DNA from: CAZFMJ01 sp964520045
GTDB taxonomy: Bacteria; Elusimicrobiota; Elusimicrobia; Elusimicrobiales; CAZFMJ01
DNA length: 25,649 nucleotides
Assembly (NCBI GenBank): GCA_964520045.1
Contig: CAZFMJ010000038.1
Location: 1 to 25,649 of the forward strand
Reading direction: 5' to 3'
In this document: positions 24,466 to 25,649 of the stretch, in pieces
Position numbering within the stretch: the stretch's first letter is position 1
Layout: every line of letters begins with the position of its first letter
Notes under the pieces: generated by a model
Database searches by the model: none
What the model was told of the DNA's origin: nothing
What the model saw: the letters and a program-made list of their open reading frames with translations, nothing else
Position numbers and translations under genes: made by a program

Positions 24466-25649
24466 ATGAAAACAACCGACTTATCGAAGTCAATCGGTGC
24501 GAATGAATCAACCACAATTGAGTGGAAACAGTCTTTGGCGGAAATTAATGAGATCATTGAAACTGTGGCGGGATTCGCGAACACGGAAGGCGGACGTATT
24601 TTTATCGGCGTTTCGCCGGAGGGTAAAATTCTCGGCGTTCAGCTTGGAAAAGGCTCTATTGAGAAGATGGTCAATCAGATTGCGCAGAAAACAGACCCAA
24701 AGATTTACCCAAAAATAGCGACAAAAAAAATTGACGGCAAAGAAGTGATAGTCATAGATGTTAAAGAAGCACACGACCACTTGGCGCTTGCTTTCGGGCG
24801 TCCGTATAAGCGGGTGGGACGCTCGACTGTAAAAATGAGCAAAGACGAATATGAACGGCTGATTTTAGAAAAACACAAGAGCAAGTTGTATTTTGACGAG
24901 CAAATCTGTAAAGGGGCGAGAAATACAGATATCAGCAAAGAAAAGCTATTGTCGTTCGTAAAAAAAGCAAGAGAGCAAAGAGGGCTGAGCATAGATCGTG
25001 GTTCTTCGGTGCCGGATATCTTGCGAAAGCTAAAATTACTAAAAGACGGCCGACTGACCAATGCGGCTGTTTTATTGTTTGGAACGAATACGCAGAATTA
25101 TTTTTTGCAAGCCGAGCTGAAAGCTATTCGGTTCAAAGGGATAGATGAAACAAAACCCATGCTTGATTTCAAGACGATTGGAGGAGATGCTATCACGCTT
25201 CTCGAAAAAGCAGAAAGTTTTATTTACGACCATATCCCGATGAATGCATGGATAGAATCAGGAAAACTGCAGCGGCAGGAAAAATGGCTTTATCCGCCGG
25301 ATGCGATAAGAGAGGCGTTGGCAAATGCGCTGGCTCATAGGGATTATGCCAGTTCCGGTAAATTACAGGTGCGGATTTTTGACGATCGTTTGGAAATCTG
25401 GAACCCCGGACTCCTCCCGCCGCCCTTAACGGTGGAAAACCTAAAAGGCAGGCATGACTCTATTCCGCGCAATCCTCTTATTGCTAAGGTATTTTTCTGG
25501 ATTAAATTTTCAGAAGATGTGGGGTCTGGAACAAGCAAAATTATTCAGTGGTGCAGGGAGTGGGGACTGCCTGAACCTACTTATGAAGAAGCAGGAGGAA
25601 GTTTTGTGGTGGTTTTTCATAATCCCGAGAAAGACCAAAACGTTCAAGC
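24466..25649 (+). CDS. AlbA_2 (Schlafen-like) plus GHKL ATP-binding protein, 3' end outside window
   Basis: The start is an ATG with AAGGA about five bases upstream. The frame is open for 394 codons to the window edge. The N-terminal AlbA_2/Schlafen domain has ESTTIEWKQS, ETVAGFANTEGGRIFIGV and GRSTVKMS. Next comes the middle domain, with LTNAAVLLFG. The C-terminal GHKL ATPase has IREALANALAHRDY, LEIWNPG and a later GSG segment (SEDVGSGTSKII). Proteins of this build are annotated as RecG-like or ATP-binding transcription factors and are widespread in accessory regions, with poorly known roles. It is transcribed in the same direction as the neighbours but after a 188-base gap. Confidence 0.82.
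   Translation, partial: MKTTDLSKSIGANESTTIEWKQSLAEINEIIETVAGFANTEGGRIFIGVSPEGKILGVQLGKGSIEKMVNQIAQKTDPKIYPKIATKKIDGKEVIVIDVKEAHDHLALAFGRPYKRVGRSTVKMSKDEYERLILEKHKSKLYFDEQICKGARNTDISKEKLLSFVKKAREQRGLSIDRGSSVPDILRKLKLLKDGRLTNAAVLLFGTNTQNYFLQAELKAIRFKGIDETKPMLDFKTIGGDAITLLEKAESFIYDHIPMNAWIESGKLQRQEKWLYPPDAIREALANALAHRDYASSGKLQVRIFDDRLEIWNPGLLPPPLTVENLKGRHDSIPRNPLIAKVFFWIKFSEDVGSGTSKIIQWCREWGLPEPTYEEAGGSFVVVFHNPEKDQNVQ

Overview
The window is a 25.6 kb slice of a bacterial defence island. GC is moderate, genes are densely packed, Shine-Dalgarno sites are good and starts are mostly ATG. I see no rRNA, tRNA, ribosomal protein or other marker that fixes the phylum. The compact operons and G-rich non-coding stretches suggest a Gram-negative environmental lineage, but this is a guess.

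Left part (1-4850, minus strand). A STAND/NACHT-type ATPase (2528-4828) is followed in the same direction by a 50-codon peptide gene with a perfect ribosome binding site, an MFS exporter, and a SagB-type FMN dehydrogenase. The dehydrogenase stops just where its conserved C-terminal flavin-binding part should begin. The last three genes look like a small peptide/exporter/tailoring cassette that has been damaged.

Divergent control region (4829-5186). The minus strand carries a good sigma-70-like promoter, about 150 nt of hairpin-rich leader and an intrinsic terminator just before the STAND gene. A perfect palindrome flanked by direct repeats lies further toward the plus-strand operon.

Central operon (5187-20841, plus strand). 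Nine or ten genes are joined by 1-14 nt overlaps or gaps of at most 22 nt: SNF2-type helicase, 63-aa partner, SMC/RloC-like ATPase with a CxxC hook and a C-terminal HEPN-like Rx5H motif, DUF4297/Cap4-type nuclease, HerA helicase, beta-class adenine methyltransferase (type III Mod-like), YhcG/DUF1016 PD-(D/E)XK nuclease, type III Res-like helicase-nuclease, DUF2130 coiled-coil protein and a 130-aa unknown. I read this as a helicase/ATPase/methylase system (gene content like Hma) merged with type III restriction. A complete HerA-DUF4297 system is nested inside it without a scar, and a second nuclease lies between Mod and Res. The YhcG gene carries four in-frame palindromic units that encode a repeated HA(L/V/P)R-type peptide.

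Right part (20842-25649, plus strand). This is a looser set of accessory genes: a 55-codon remnant resembling the N-terminus of an EVE/PUA-like reader, a TIR-domain protein, a stand-alone PD-(D/E)XK-like protein, a membrane NERD nuclease, a 61-aa four-cysteine protein, and an AlbA_2/GHKL (Schlafen-like) protein that runs off the window.

The layout suggests a central methylation-based self/non-self system with several separate killing or shut-off modules (HEPN, TIR, HerA nuclease, STAND) collected around it.
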